A stretch of 64,000 bases of DNA from Dactylosporangium aurantiacum (GCF_000716715.1 NZ_JNYJ01000047.1:103498-167497), one strand, 5' to 3'. Positions 16,621 through 25,213 are shown, counted from the first letter of the stretch. Translations and numbers: made by a program. Notes: generated from the sequence alone by a model not told the origin.

Positions 16621-17718
16621 ATGACCTTGCACGCGCTCGTCCACCGGGTGGTGGACGCGACCCCGCCGACCCGTGACCGCGCCGTGGACGGGCTGCGCGC
16701 CCTCGCGATCGGCGGCGTGGTCCTCGGGCACTGGATGGTGACCGCGCTGGTCACCGACGGCGGCACGGTGCGCGGCGCCAGCCCCCTGCGGTTCCTGCCG
16801 CACCTGGCGCCGGTGTCGTGGCTGCTGCAGACCCTCGCGGTGTTCTTCCTGGTCGGCGGCTACACGGCGGGGCGGCCCAGAACGGTGCCGTACCGCCGGT
16901 GGCTGGCGGCACGGCTGGCCCGGCTGCTGCGGCCGGTGCCGCCGCTGCTGGCCGTGTGGGCGGTCGTGGCGGGGGTGCTGCTCGCCACGGGCGCCGCCGA
17001 CCGGACCGTGCACACCCTGGTCAAGCTGGTGCTGTCGCCGCTGTGGTTCCTGCTGGTCTTCGCCGCGCTGACCGCCGCGGCGCCGCTGGTGGCACGGCTG
17101 CACTGGCAGTGGCCGCTGAGCGTGGTGGCCGCCGTCGACGTGCTGCGCTTCGGCCCGCTCGGGCCGCAGTGGATCGGCTGGGTCAACCTGGCCGCGGGCT
17201 GGCTGGTGCCGTTCTGCCTCGGCATCGCCTGGTCCCGGGGCACGCTCACCGGCGGCGGGTCCGACCCGGCGGCCGTGCGGCGGACCGGGTGGCGGCTGCT
17301 GCTCGGCGGCGCCGCCGCGACCGTGGTGCTGGTGCGCTGGTTCGGCTACCCGGCGTCGATGGTGGGGGTGCCCGGTGCGGGCCTGTCCAACCTGAACCCG
17401 CCGACCCTGGCCGCGGTCACGTTCGGCCTGGCCCAGTGCGGGCTGGCGCTGCTGCTGCTCGGGCCGCTGCGGGCGGTGCTGGACAGGCCCCGGGTCTGGG
17501 CCGGCGTGGCGCTGCTGAACCTGTCGGCGATGACCGTGTTCCTGTGGCACCAGACCGCGATGATCGCGGTGACGCTGCTGGTCGACGGTACCCGGCCGGG
17601 GCTGCACACCGTGCCCGACACGCCGGGGTGGATGGCGGCGAGGATCATGTGGCTGCCGGCGTTCGCACTGGTGCTCGCGGCCTGCTGGGCGGCGTTCCAC
17701 CGGTTCGAACGCCGGTGA
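16621..17718 (+). CDS. Acyltransferase 3 family membrane protein
   Basis: 365 codons from ATG at 16621, apparently leaderless. The N-terminal 'TRDRAVDGLRALAIGGVVLGHW' has the Arg and His of the acyltransferase-3 domain, and about ten hydrophobic segments follow, ending in 'FLWHQTAMIAVTLLV' with its conserved His. Enzymes of this family move acetyl or other acyl groups from the cytoplasm to sugars, lipids or antibiotics at the membrane. The acceptor is unknown. The cell-wall hydrolase gene follows, which hints at, but does not prove, a cell-envelope role. Confidence 0.8.
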   Translation: MTLHALVHRVVDATPPTRDRAVDGLRALAIGGVVLGHWMVTALVTDGGTVRGASPLRFLPHLAPVSWLLQTLAVFFLVGGYTAGRPRTVPYRRWLAARLARLLRPVPPLLAVWAVVAGVLLATGAADRTVHTLVKLVLSPLWFLLVFAALTAAAPLVARLHWQWPLSVVAAVDVLRFGPLGPQWIGWVNLAAGWLVPFCLGIAWSRGTLTGGGSDPAAVRRTGWRLLLGGAAATVVLVRWFGYPASMVGVPGAGLSNLNPPTLAAVTFGLAQCGLALLLLGPLRAVLDRPRVWAGVALLNLSAMTVFLWHQTAMIAVTLLVDGTRPGLHTVPDTPGWMAARIMWLPAFALVLAACWAAFHRFERR

Positions 17719-17726
17719 TGCGAATA

Positions 17727-17751
17727 TTCGGATAAGACGGACTTATCCGAA
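17727..17751. promoter_or_regulatory. Perfect 10-bp inverted repeat over the -35 region of the NlpC/P60 gene
   Basis: TTCGGATAAG and CTTATCCGAA are separated by five bases. The element is AT-richer than its surroundings. The -10 box of the downstream gene is at 17762-17767, so a -35 element would lie at about 17739-17744, inside this repeat. That position fits an operator better than a terminator for the acyltransferase gene, although the latter remains possible. Confidence 0.65.
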
Positions 17752-17761
17752 GAACGCTCGC

Positions 17762-17767
17762 TATGTT
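17762..17767 (+). promoter_or_regulatory. -10 box of the leaderless NlpC/P60 gene
   Basis: TATGTT ends 6 bases before ATG at 17774. Confidence 0.5.
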
Positions 17768-17773
17768 CCGTTC

Positions 17774-18382
17774 ATGGCTTCAGCTTGGCTCAAGGCATCA
17801 ACCATGCTCACCGCGGCCGTCGTCGGGCTCGCGCCGGCGGCGGCCGCCCGGGCGGAACCCGCCCCGCCGCCGGCGGCGCAGACGGTGCTCGTGCAGGCCG
17901 GCGACACGCTGTGGGGGCTCGCCCGGCGCAACGGCACCACGGTCGCCGAGCTCCAGCGCCTCAACCACCTCGGCACCTCGACGCTGATCAGGATCGGTCA
18001 GACCCTCATCCTGTCGGAGTCCTCGCGCGCGGCCCGGGTCGCGGTCGCCGTCGCCTACGCCAAGGCGCAGATCGGCAAGCCGTACCGCTTCGCGACGGCG
18101 GGACCGGAGACGTTCGACTGCTCGGGGCTGGTCATGCGCGCCTGGCAGGCGGCCGGCGTGCGGCTGCCACGGGTCACGTACGACCAGATCAAGGTCGGCC
18201 GGCGGGTGACCCGCGACCAGCTGGAGGCCGGCGACCTGGTCTTCACCAACAACGGCGGGCACGTGATGCTGTACATCGGCGACGGCCAGGTCGTCAACGC
18301 CGGGCACACCGGCGTCACGGTGAGCCAGCAGCCGCTGCCGCGCACGGAGCGGGTGGTGGCGTTCGTCCGCCTGCCGGACTGA
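17774..18382 (+). CDS. Secreted LysM - NlpC/P60 peptidoglycan endopeptidase
   Basis: 202 codons. Residues 1-27 form a signal peptide. Residues 37-80 are a LysM peptidoglycan-binding repeat ('VQAGDTLWGLARRNGTTV'), and residues 90-200 an NlpC/P60 cysteine peptidase with 'FDCSGLVMRAW' (catalytic Cys) and 'GHVMLYIGDG' (catalytic His). Such enzymes cut stem peptides of peptidoglycan and act in cell separation or spore outgrowth. The inverted repeat at 17727 suggests specific control. Confidence 0.9.
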   Translation: MASAWLKASTMLTAAVVGLAPAAAARAEPAPPPAAQTVLVQAGDTLWGLARRNGTTVAELQRLNHLGTSTLIRIGQTLILSESSRAARVAVAVAYAKAQIGKPYRFATAGPETFDCSGLVMRAWQAAGVRLPRVTYDQIKVGRRVTRDQLEAGDLVFTNNGGHVMLYIGDGQVVNAGHTGVTVSQQPLPRTERVVAFVRLPD

Positions 18383-18411
18383 CCCGCGGCGTCAGGACGT
18401 CTCGGTGCGCC

Positions 18412-18765
18412 TCAGCGCGCGGAGACCTCGTCCAGCTGCTGCAGCAGATCGTGCGCGGCCAGCTCGACCGCCTTGTGCCGCCACTCCGAGGCCCGGTACA
18501 CGCAGGCGATCAGCCCGCTGCGGTGCACCCGGCGCAGGTCGCCGCAGACGAACGCGTACCGCGCCTTCGTCTCGTCCTTCGCGCCGACGGTCAGCCCGAG
18601 GTGCCAGCGCGCGTACTCCTGCCACGAGTGCCGCTCCAGGTAGGCGTTCTGTTCCTCGGCCTTCGGCTGGGCCGCGCCCCAGTCGCTGTCCAGCACGTAC
18701 TGGCGCGCGTCGATCAGCCTGCGGATGTACGCCACCGCTGCCGGGTTCGCCTCGTATTCGGCCAT
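18412..18765 (-). CDS. Small conserved helical protein
   Basis: 117 codons from ATG at 18765. It has 'AAVAYIRRLIDARQYVLDSDWG', 'HSWQEYARWHLGLT' and 'KARYAFVCGDLRRVHRSGLIACVYR', a pattern of a small cytosolic family recurring in actinomycetes, of unknown function. It has no membrane segment and is convergent with the NlpC/P60 gene (29-base gap). Confidence 0.7.
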   Translation of the reverse strand: MAEYEANPAAVAYIRRLIDARQYVLDSDWGAAQPKAEEQNAYLERHSWQEYARWHLGLTVGAKDETKARYAFVCGDLRRVHRSGLIACVYRASEWRHKAVELAAHDLLQQLDEVSAR

Positions 18766-18790
18766 ACCTGGGCGGTACCCGCACCGCGGT

Positions 18791-18831
18791 CCGCTCAAAA
18801 CCGGGGCAGCGAGGTGAGCCACCGGGCGATG
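18791..18831. repeat. Left 41-bp direct repeat (3' end of a HAD gene)
   Basis: Identical to 22263-22303 except for one base. Read on the minus strand it is the last 12 codons and stop of a HAD-type gene (IARWLTSLPRF, stop), equal to the intact gene at 22267-22755 apart from the last residue. It is a stranded gene end, and it marks the left border of the VTC/DUF4956/CotH cassette. Confidence 0.85.
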
Positions 18832-18951
18832 GCGATGAAGCCCGGCGGCCACCTCCCGTTCATGCGGAGTTCGCACGCTGTTCCAAGGTCGCTCCGAGGT
18901 TCGACTGGTTGTGTCTGTTTCGTCCTGACCGACCACTGATTGGCGACGACG

Positions 18952-19875
18952 ATGCGATGGCCGTTCGGACGACGTGGTGTGCCGCCGGCTGTCGCCCCCG
19001 GCACCCCGGCGCCAGAAGGAACCGGGGTCCCGGCGGCCAGCAACGACGACCACGTCGGTCACGCCTTGCGGGCGCCGAGCAAGCTGCACGCGTTCAACCG
19101 GTACGAGATCAAGTATCTGATGCCGGTCACCGCCCTGCCGGCGTTGCGTGGCGAACTGGACCGGCGCCTGGACCGGGACAGCCACGGTTCGGACGGTGGC
19201 TACGGGGTGTGGAGCACCTACTACGACACCCGGGACCTGCGGTTCTACTGGGAGAAGATCGAGGGCCTGAAGTTCCGGCGGAAGCTGCGCATCCGGCACT
19301 ACGGTGACCGGTTCGGGGTCGGCGACGACACGACCGTGTTCGTGGAGATCAAGCAGCGGGTCAACCGGGTCACGCAGAAGCGGCGGGTCGCGCTGCCGTA
19401 CGCACGGGCCCTCGACCTGTGCGACCGCCGGGACATGGTGGAGCACGAGCCCGGCCAGGGCCCGTTCCTGCAGGAGGTGTTGGGTCTCGTCAACCGCCTC
19501 GATCTGCGGCCGGTGGCGATGACCGGGTACCAGCGGGAGGCGTTCGTCGGCCGCGGTGCCGAGGCCGGCCTGCGGGTCACGATCGATCAGCGGCTGCGCG
19601 GCCGGGACCGCGACTTCCACCTCGGTGCCGACACCGAGAACCGCCTCATCATCCCCGCCCGGCTCGCCGTCGTGGAGTTCAAGGCCAACGAGCGGGTGCC
19701 GTACTGGCTCACCGACCTCGCCGCCGAGCTCAACCTGTCCGTCGCGCGGATCTCCAAGTACTGCCAGAGCGTGGAGGCGTACGGCCGTGCCCCACGCTCG
19801 ATCTTCCACGTTCCCGACACCGACACCGCCGCCGACCATGACCTCGCTTCCGCCCGAAGCTCGACGAAGGACTGA
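18952..19875 (+). CDS. VTC-domain protein
   Basis: 307 codons from ATG at 18952 (TTG at 18940 possible). The VTC tunnel domain is seen in 'FNRYEIKYLMPV', 'STYYDTRDLRFYWEKIEGLKF', 'RRKLRIRHYGD', 'FVEIKQRVNR', 'YQREAF' and 'AVVEFKANERVPYW', alternating basic and acidic strands that bind polyphosphate and metal in yeast Vtc4. In bacteria these proteins commonly sit beside DUF4956 and CotH genes, as here. Polymerase activity is not shown. DUF4956 follows after six bases. Confidence 0.85.
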   Translation: MRWPFGRRGVPPAVAPGTPAPEGTGVPAASNDDHVGHALRAPSKLHAFNRYEIKYLMPVTALPALRGELDRRLDRDSHGSDGGYGVWSTYYDTRDLRFYWEKIEGLKFRRKLRIRHYGDRFGVGDDTTVFVEIKQRVNRVTQKRRVALPYARALDLCDRRDMVEHEPGQGPFLQEVLGLVNRLDLRPVAMTGYQREAFVGRGAEAGLRVTIDQRLRGRDRDFHLGADTENRLIIPARLAVVEFKANERVPYWLTDLAAELNLSVARISKYCQSVEAYGRAPRSIFHVPDTDTAADHDLASARSSTKD

Positions 19876-19881
19876 TCCCCC

Positions 19882-20559
19882 ATGCCGTTCGAAGTTCAGG
19901 ACCTGTCCGGCACGTTCAGCGTCGGTGACATCGCGATCGCGTTGTCCCTGTCGTTCGTGCTCAGCGCGATGATCGGCTGGGTGTACCGGTTCACCCACCG
20001 CAACGTGTCCTACAGCCAGTCCTACGTGCAGACCCTGGTCATCCTCGGCATGCTGATAGCGCTGATCATGCTGGTGGTCGGGTCGAACATCGCCCGGGCG
20101 TTCGCGCTCGTCGGCGCGCTGTCGGTGGTCCGGTTCCGCAACGCCATCAAGGAGACCCGCGACGTCGGGTTCATCTTCCTGGTCATGGGCGTCGGGATGG
20201 CCGCCGGCACCCGGTTCTACTCCCTGGCCGTCGTCGCCGCGTCGGCGATCAGCCTGATCATCGTGGTGATGTACCGCTTCAACTGGTTCGCCGCCAGCGT
20301 CCAGCGGCAGGTCGTCAAGGTCCAGGTTCCGCCGGACGGGAACTACACCGAGGGCATCCAGGACGTGCTGATCGCCCACACCAGCGAGTTCGAGCTGGTC
20401 AGCATCGAGTCGATCCGCGGCGGCGCGCTCAGCGAGTTGATGTACACGGTGCGGCTGAAGAAGGGCACCGAGCCCGGCCGGCTGATCACCGCACTCGGTG
20501 AGCGCACCGGCGGGCAGCGGGTCACGGTCCTGACCGGTTACGACCAGACGGACCTGTGA
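19882..20559 (+). CDS. DUF4956 membrane protein
   Basis: 225 codons from ATG at 19882. Four N-terminal membrane segments, including 'ALVGALSVVRFRNAIKETRD' (the conserved motif of DUF4956), are followed by a soluble C-terminal domain. It lies between VTC and CotH genes, with a six-base gap to the first and a TGATG overlap with the second, so the three form one operon. Family role unknown; a membrane partner for the VTC protein is the natural guess. Confidence 0.85.
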   Translation: MPFEVQDLSGTFSVGDIAIALSLSFVLSAMIGWVYRFTHRNVSYSQSYVQTLVILGMLIALIMLVVGSNIARAFALVGALSVVRFRNAIKETRDVGFIFLVMGVGMAAGTRFYSLAVVAASAISLIIVVMYRFNWFAASVQRQVVKVQVPPDGNYTEGIQDVLIAHTSEFELVSIESIRGGALSELMYTVRLKKGTEPGRLITALGERTGGQRVTVLTGYDQTDL

Positions 20560-22157
20560 TGCGCCGCCGGCTGCTGCTGCACAGGATCCCGGTCCGAATA
20601 CGGCACTACTGGAAGCTGCTCGCAGTCTGCGCCGCGTTCCTCGTCGCGTGCGCGGTGGTGTTCAGCACCGTGCGGGTCGCGCCGCTGGTCACCAGTACCA
20701 GCGACAACGACGGCGACCAGATCGTGCAGGACATCGTCGGGACCACCGACCTCTTCGACGAGACCAAGGCCCACACGATCACGCTGACCTTCAAGGACGC
20801 CGACTACCAGCGGCTCCTCGACGAGTTCTGGGACGAGGGCGAGAAGGAGTTCCTCGAGGCCGACATCACCATCGACGGCACCCGGGTCGAGAGCGTCGGC
20901 ATCCGGCTCAAGGGCAACTCGACGCTGTCCGGGCTGACCCGCAACGGCCAGTCCCGGCCCGGCGGGTTCGGTCCCGGTGGTCAGCGCGGTGGTCAAGGTG
21001 CCGGTCCGGGCGGGCAACTGCCGCAGCGCGACGGCGGCGCCAACGGCTTTCCCGGTGGCGGCTTTCCAGGAGGCGGCGCCAGGCCCGGTGGCGGGTTCGG
21101 GATGGCGTCGTTGAAGGCGGAGGAGCCGGAGACGCTGCCGTGGCTGATCCGGTTCGACGAGTTCGCCGACGGCCGCCGGTACCAGGGCCACCGTGAGATC
21201 GCCGTGCGCGTCGCCGGCTTCGGTGGCGGGTCGACGGTGCTCAACGAGGCCGTGTCGCTCAATGTCCTCGCCAAGGCCGGGCAGACCGCGCAGCGGTACG
21301 CGTACACAAGCTTCACTGTCAACGACCGGCCGACCACGGCCCGGCTCATCGTCGAGCACCCGGACGAGGACTTCGCCGAGTCGCTCGGTGATTCCGGGGT
21401 GCTGTACAAGAGCCTGGCCACAGGATCGTTCACCGACCAGGGCGACGACCCCACCGCGTACGCCGACGACTTCAAGCAGATCACCAAGAAGGGCAGTCAG
21501 GACCTCCAACCGGTCATCAACCTGATCAAGTGGGTGACCAGCGCCGGCGATGCCGAGTTCGACAAGCACCTCGGCGACCACGTCGACGTCGCGTCGTTCG
21601 CCCGGTACGTCTCGGCGCAGAACCTGCTGCTCAACTCCGACGACATGGCCGGACCCGGCCGCAACTACTACCTGTGGTACGACCTGAAGACCAAGAAGTT
21701 CTCTGTCGTCGGCTGGGACTACAACCTGTCCTTCTCCGGCAGCGCCACCACCGGCCCACACGAGACCACCTCCATGGGTGGCGGCCGCTTCCCCGGCGGC
21801 GGCAACGGCGGAGACTTCCAGCCACCGGCCGGCATGCGACTGCCCGACGGCATGCAGCCGCCTGCGGGTATGGGGGGCGTCATGGGCGGGCGCGGGATGG
21901 GCGGCCACAAGCTCAAGGAACGCTTCCTGGCCAGCACGGCGTTCACTTCGACCTACGACGACGCCTACCGCACGCTGTACAAGAAGATCTACGCCGGCGC
22001 CGACGCGCTGAACATCCTCGACGGCATCACCAAGGTCCTCGGCACCGTCAGAGGCAACAACGCCGACAAGACCAGGTCCGACGCCGAAACGCTGCGCAAC
22101 CTCATCGTGCAGCGCACCGAACACCTCGCCGGCGACAGCGTCATCACCGGCGCCTGA
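20559..22157 (+). CDS. CotH-kinase family protein
   Basis: 532 codons from ATG at 20559 (GTG at 20556 also fits). One N-terminal span ('LLAVCAAFLVACAVVF') places the rest outside the membrane. The CotH atypical kinase domain is recognisable from 'ADITIDGTRVESVGIRLKGNS', 'LNEAVSLNVLAKAG', 'NYYLWYDLKTKKFSVVGWDY' and 'DYNLSF' with its metal-binding aspartate. Two Gly/Pro-rich insertions (about residues 135-185 and 405-450) interrupt it. Bacillus CotH phosphorylates spore-coat proteins; in this three-gene cassette the substrate is unknown. Confidence 0.85.
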   Translation: MRRRLLLHRIPVRIRHYWKLLAVCAAFLVACAVVFSTVRVAPLVTSTSDNDGDQIVQDIVGTTDLFDETKAHTITLTFKDADYQRLLDEFWDEGEKEFLEADITIDGTRVESVGIRLKGNSTLSGLTRNGQSRPGGFGPGGQRGGQGAGPGGQLPQRDGGANGFPGGGFPGGGARPGGGFGMASLKAEEPETLPWLIRFDEFADGRRYQGHREIAVRVAGFGGGSTVLNEAVSLNVLAKAGQTAQRYAYTSFTVNDRPTTARLIVEHPDEDFAESLGDSGVLYKSLATGSFTDQGDDPTAYADDFKQITKKGSQDLQPVINLIKWVTSAGDAEFDKHLGDHVDVASFARYVSAQNLLLNSDDMAGPGRNYYLWYDLKTKKFSVVGWDYNLSFSGSATTGPHETTSMGGGRFPGGGNGGDFQPPAGMRLPDGMQPPAGMGGVMGGRGMGGHKLKERFLASTAFTSTYDDAYRTLYKKIYAGADALNILDGITKVLGTVRGNNADKTRSDAETLRNLIVQRTEHLAGDSVITGA

Positions 22158-22167
22158 CCGATCAGCC

Positions 22168-22208
22168 CCGCGGACCCACGGCCAGCACCACCGGTTGCGG
22201 GTCCGCGG
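22168..22208. terminator. Hairpin between convergent CotH and HAD genes
   Basis: CCGCGGACCC (22168-22177) and GGGTCCGCGG (22199-22208) pair perfectly around a 21-base loop, 11 bases after the CotH stop. Probably a bidirectional terminator. Confidence 0.6.
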
Positions 22209-22262
22209 CGGCGTGCCACGCGGCCGCCCGAGTTCCCGCCGCGGCGAACGCCACCGGAGGGA

Positions 22263-22303
22263 CCGCTCAACACCGGGGCAGCGAGGTGAGCCACCGGGCG
22301 ATG
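22263..22303. repeat. Right 41-bp direct repeat (in the intact HAD gene)
   Basis: Matches 18791-18831 with one mismatch at the ninth base. It covers the stop and final codons of the gene at 22267-22755. The two copies are in the same orientation and about 3.47 kb apart, with three genes between them. Confidence 0.85.
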
Positions 22304-22755
22304 ACGGTGACGTCGTCGCGGGTCAGCCCGCGGCCCGGGTCGACGGCGTGCAGCAACGCCGGTCCGGGGTGGTGCGCGGCGACCCAGTCCCGGTCGGCGG
22401 CGCCGATCTCGTCGTCGACCCAGACGAACGGCCGCCCGGCCGCCCAGGCCAGCAGCCCGCGCGTCTTCCAGTGCACCGGCCCCGCGGCGTCCTCGTCGGG
22501 CCAGTCGACGACCGGCAGCACGGGCAGGTCGAGCAGCGGGCCGAGCACCTCGTTGGCGTCGGCGCCCCACGTGGTGGCCCACACCAGGTCGCACGGCAGC
22601 GCCGCCAGCCAGCCGCCGTGGCGCGGGTCGAGCCGGCCGAGCAGCGGGTTGCCGCGGGCGGCCTGCCGGATGCGGGTCGAGGCCGGCGGGCGGTGCCCGG
22701 CGGCGCCGAACGGGATCAGCGGGCCGTCGACGTCGAGGAACAGCAGCGGCCGCAT
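22267..22755 (-). CDS. HAD-superfamily hydrolase-like protein
   Basis: 162 codons from ATG at 22755. 'LLFLDVDGPLIPFG' is HAD motif I (DxDG), 'LVWATTWG' stands for motif II and 'FVWVDDEIGAAD' for the acidic motif IV, so a small phosphatase-like fold without a cap is likely. The family is common in actinomycetes and its substrates are unknown. Its last codons are copied at 18791. Confidence 0.8.
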   Translation of the reverse strand: MRPLLFLDVDGPLIPFGAAGHRPPASTRIRQAARGNPLLGRLDPRHGGWLAALPCDLVWATTWGADANEVLGPLLDLPVLPVVDWPDEDAAGPVHWKTRGLLAWAAGRPFVWVDDEIGAADRDWVAAHHPGPALLHAVDPGRGLTRDDVTVIARWLTSLPRC

Positions 22756-22810
22756 CCCGCCACGGTACCGGCGGGCACGGCACCGTCCACAAGGGATGTC
22801 CGGTCCGTGG

Positions 22811-25213
22811 TCAGCGGCGGATCGGGTGCAGGCGGATCATGCCGCGGCTGTCGCCGGTGGCGAGCCAGGCCCCGTCGGGGCTGAAGGCGAGCGACTGGAT
22901 CGGGGCGCCGGTCGGGCCGGTGGTGGCGACCGGCCGGCGGCCCGCCGCGTCGAGCAGCACGACCCGGCCGCCGGCGTCGCCGGTGGCGAGGAGGGCGCCG
23001 CCGTGGTCGTACACCATGGCGGTGATCCTCACGGGGTGGCCGAGGTCGCGGGCGGTGCCGGACAGCGCGGCGCCGGCCGGATCCCAGAACTCGACGAAGG
23101 CCGCCCCGCCGGCGGTGGCGGCCACGGCGAGGGTGCGCCCGTCGGGGCTGAACGCCAGGCGGGTCGCCGGGCTCGTGGCGAGGGCGGCGACGGGCGTACG
23201 GCCGGCGACGGCGTGCACCTCGACGGTGCGGTCGTGGCCGTACGCGGCCCACCGCCCGCCCGCGTCGAGCACGGCGTCCGCCGAGGTGGCCTGCGGCGCG
23301 GCGGCCGGGCTCGCGGGTCCGGCCGGCGCGGCGGGCGCCGAGGCCTTCCCGTCCGGCGTCAGGGTGCCCAGCTCACCGGCGGCGGCGAGGTCCCACAGCC
23401 GGAACTCCCCCGCGGCGAAGCCGACCGCGACCGGGGTGCCGTCGTGATACGCGATGTCCACGATCCCCGCCGTCGCCCGCGCGGCACCGGTGGTGGCCGG
23501 GACGGCGGTCGGTGCGCCGGTGCCGGCGGCGGTGTCGGTGCGCCACAACCGCCCGCACTCGTAGCCGCCGGTCGCGAACGCCGCGCCGTCGGGGCTGAAC
23601 CGGACCGCGCGCACGGGGTTCGCGTGGCCGGTGAGCGGCTGGCCGCGGGCGGCGTGGGCGGCGACGTCCCACAGCCGGACGGTGGTGTCGCCGCCGCCGG
23701 ACAGCAGGGTCGCGCTGTCGGGGGCGAACGCGAGGGCGAGCACGGCGCCGCCGTGGCCGGGCAGCTCCGTGGCGGCGCCCAGCCCGCGGGCGGGCGCGAG
23801 CGCCGGGAGCCGGTCCGCCTGCCGCGAAGGCCCGGCCTGCCGCGGGTGGTGGGGCCACCATACGGCCACGGCGGCGACGCCGGCGACCAGTGCCGCGAGC
23901 ACCGTCCACACGCCGAGGCGCCGCACCCGCTCGGCGGCCGGCGCGACGCGCGGGGCCGGGGAGGCGACGAGCGGGTCGAGCACCGGCTCGTCGTCCCAGA
24001 CGGACCCCGGCGCGAACGGCGGCGGGCCCAGCACGAGTTCCTCCGTCGGCGAGCGCGGCTCCGGCACGGCCGGCATCGTCGGCGGGTCGGGCAGCGCCGA
24101 CGGCAGCGGCTCCGGCGGGCGCTGCCCGGGGATCGGCGCGGCCGGCGGGACGTGCAGGCTGCCGGCCGCGACGGCCAGCTCCGGGTGGTCCAGGACGCTC
24201 GGCGCGATCCCGGTCGCCCGGTGCAGCAGCGTCGCCGCCAGCGGCACCCGTGAGCCGCCGCCGACCAGGAAGATGCCGGCGACCTGGTCGTGGGTGATGC
24301 GGGCGGCCCGCAGCGTCCGCAGCGTCACCTCGACGGTGCGCCGCAGGTACGGCAGGGCGAGCGCCTCGAACTGCTCCCGGGTCACGTGGAGGGTGGCCGC
24401 GGCGACCGGGATGCGCAGGTCGCCGGTGGCGTGCCGGGACAGCTGCTCCTTGACCGCGCGGGCGCCGTGCCACAGCTGGTGGCGGGCCTCCTGGTCGGGC
24501 TGGGTCCGCGGCCGGTCCAGCCGCTGCCACACGGCGGGGCCGGCGGTGAGGGTGTCGCGGGCCAGGCCGACCACGGCGGCGTCCAGGTCGAGCCCGCCGA
24601 CGTCGCCGAGCCCCGCCGACGCCACGACCTCGAAGGTCGCGCCGGCGGATCGCACCGCGCTGACGTCGAACGTACCGGCGCCCAGGTCGTACACGACCAG
24701 GCACCGGCCGGGCGGCAGCTCGTCGCCGAGGGCCCCGGCAAGGTACGCGGCCGCCGCGACCGGCTCCGGCACGAACCGCGCGGCACCGAGCCCGGCCCGC
24801 TCGGCGCCCCCGGCGAGCACGGCCAGGCGGGTCGGTCCCCACGTCGCCGGGTGGGTGAGCACGACGGTGGGCGGCGGCGCGCCGGTGGCGCGTTCGGCCT
24901 CGGCGGCGACCCGGCGCAGGACGGCGGCGACCAGGTCGACGACGGTGATCTCGCGCTCGCCGAGCAGGACGGTGCGCTCGTCGACGCGGCGCTTCGGGTT
25001 GGGCTCGTACGCGGCGGGGTACGCGACCGCGGCCCGCTCCGCGTCGGCGCCGGTGAGCAGGTCCCCGCCGGGCGCGGCGAACACGGCGGAGGGCAGCAGC
25101 GGGCTCGCGTCGAACAGCAGCGGCCGGGCGACACCGTCGGCGCCGGCGAGCATCGCCACGGTGGTGGAGGTGCCGAAGTCGATGCCGAGCCCCGATGCGC
25201 CGTTCGTCACCAC
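22811..25213 (-). CDS. Hsp70-like ATPase fused to a WD40 propeller
   Basis: 800 codons from GTG or ATG at 25213. Residues 1-360 are an Hsp70 ATPase ('GIDFGTSTTVAML', 'YDLGAGTFDVSAV', 'FLVGGGSRVPLA'), a paralogue of the protein at 8343. A Pro-rich linker and one hydrophobic segment ('WTVLAALVAGVAAVAVWW', about residue 450) follow. Residues 490-800 contain about six or seven WD40 units, such as 'GGDTTVRLWDVA' and 'FSPDGAWLATGD', which would form a propeller outside the membrane if the segment spans it. The peptide-binding domain of Hsp70 is absent. Probably a signalling or scaffold protein. Confidence 0.85.
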   Translation of the reverse strand: MVTNGASGLGIDFGTSTTVAMLAGADGVARPLLFDASPLLPSAVFAAPGGDLLTGADAERAAVAYPAAYEPNPKRRVDERTVLLGEREITVVDLVAAVLRRVAAEAERATGAPPPTVVLTHPATWGPTRLAVLAGGAERAGLGAARFVPEPVAAAAYLAGALGDELPPGRCLVVYDLGAGTFDVSAVRSAGATFEVVASAGLGDVGGLDLDAAVVGLARDTLTAGPAVWQRLDRPRTQPDQEARHQLWHGARAVKEQLSRHATGDLRIPVAAATLHVTREQFEALALPYLRRTVEVTLRTLRAARITHDQVAGIFLVGGGSRVPLAATLLHRATGIAPSVLDHPELAVAAGSLHVPPAAPIPGQRPPEPLPSALPDPPTMPAVPEPRSPTEELVLGPPPFAPGSVWDDEPVLDPLVASPAPRVAPAAERVRRLGVWTVLAALVAGVAAVAVWWPHHPRQAGPSRQADRLPALAPARGLGAATELPGHGGAVLALAFAPDSATLLSGGGDTTVRLWDVAAHAARGQPLTGHANPVRAVRFSPDGAAFATGGYECGRLWRTDTAAGTGAPTAVPATTGAARATAGIVDIAYHDGTPVAVGFAAGEFRLWDLAAAGELGTLTPDGKASAPAAPAGPASPAAAPQATSADAVLDAGGRWAAYGHDRTVEVHAVAGRTPVAALATSPATRLAFSPDGRTLAVAATAGGAAFVEFWDPAGAALSGTARDLGHPVRITAMVYDHGGALLATGDAGGRVVLLDAAGRRPVATTGPTGAPIQSLAFSPDGAWLATGDSRGMIRLHPIRR

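Noticed and set aside
18412..20379. A 655-codon gene on the minus strand covering the VTC and DUF4956 genes
   Set aside because: It is a GC-driven shadow; only its end (18412-18765) has a conserved product, and plus-strand genes there have clear family motifs.
18791..22303. A complete integrative element with integrase
   Set aside because: The repeats fit attachment sites, but no integrase or excisionase lies between them.
21530..24253. A 907-codon plus-strand gene
   Set aside because: Arg/Pro-rich shadow spanning CotH, HAD and Hsp70-WD40 genes; no family character.
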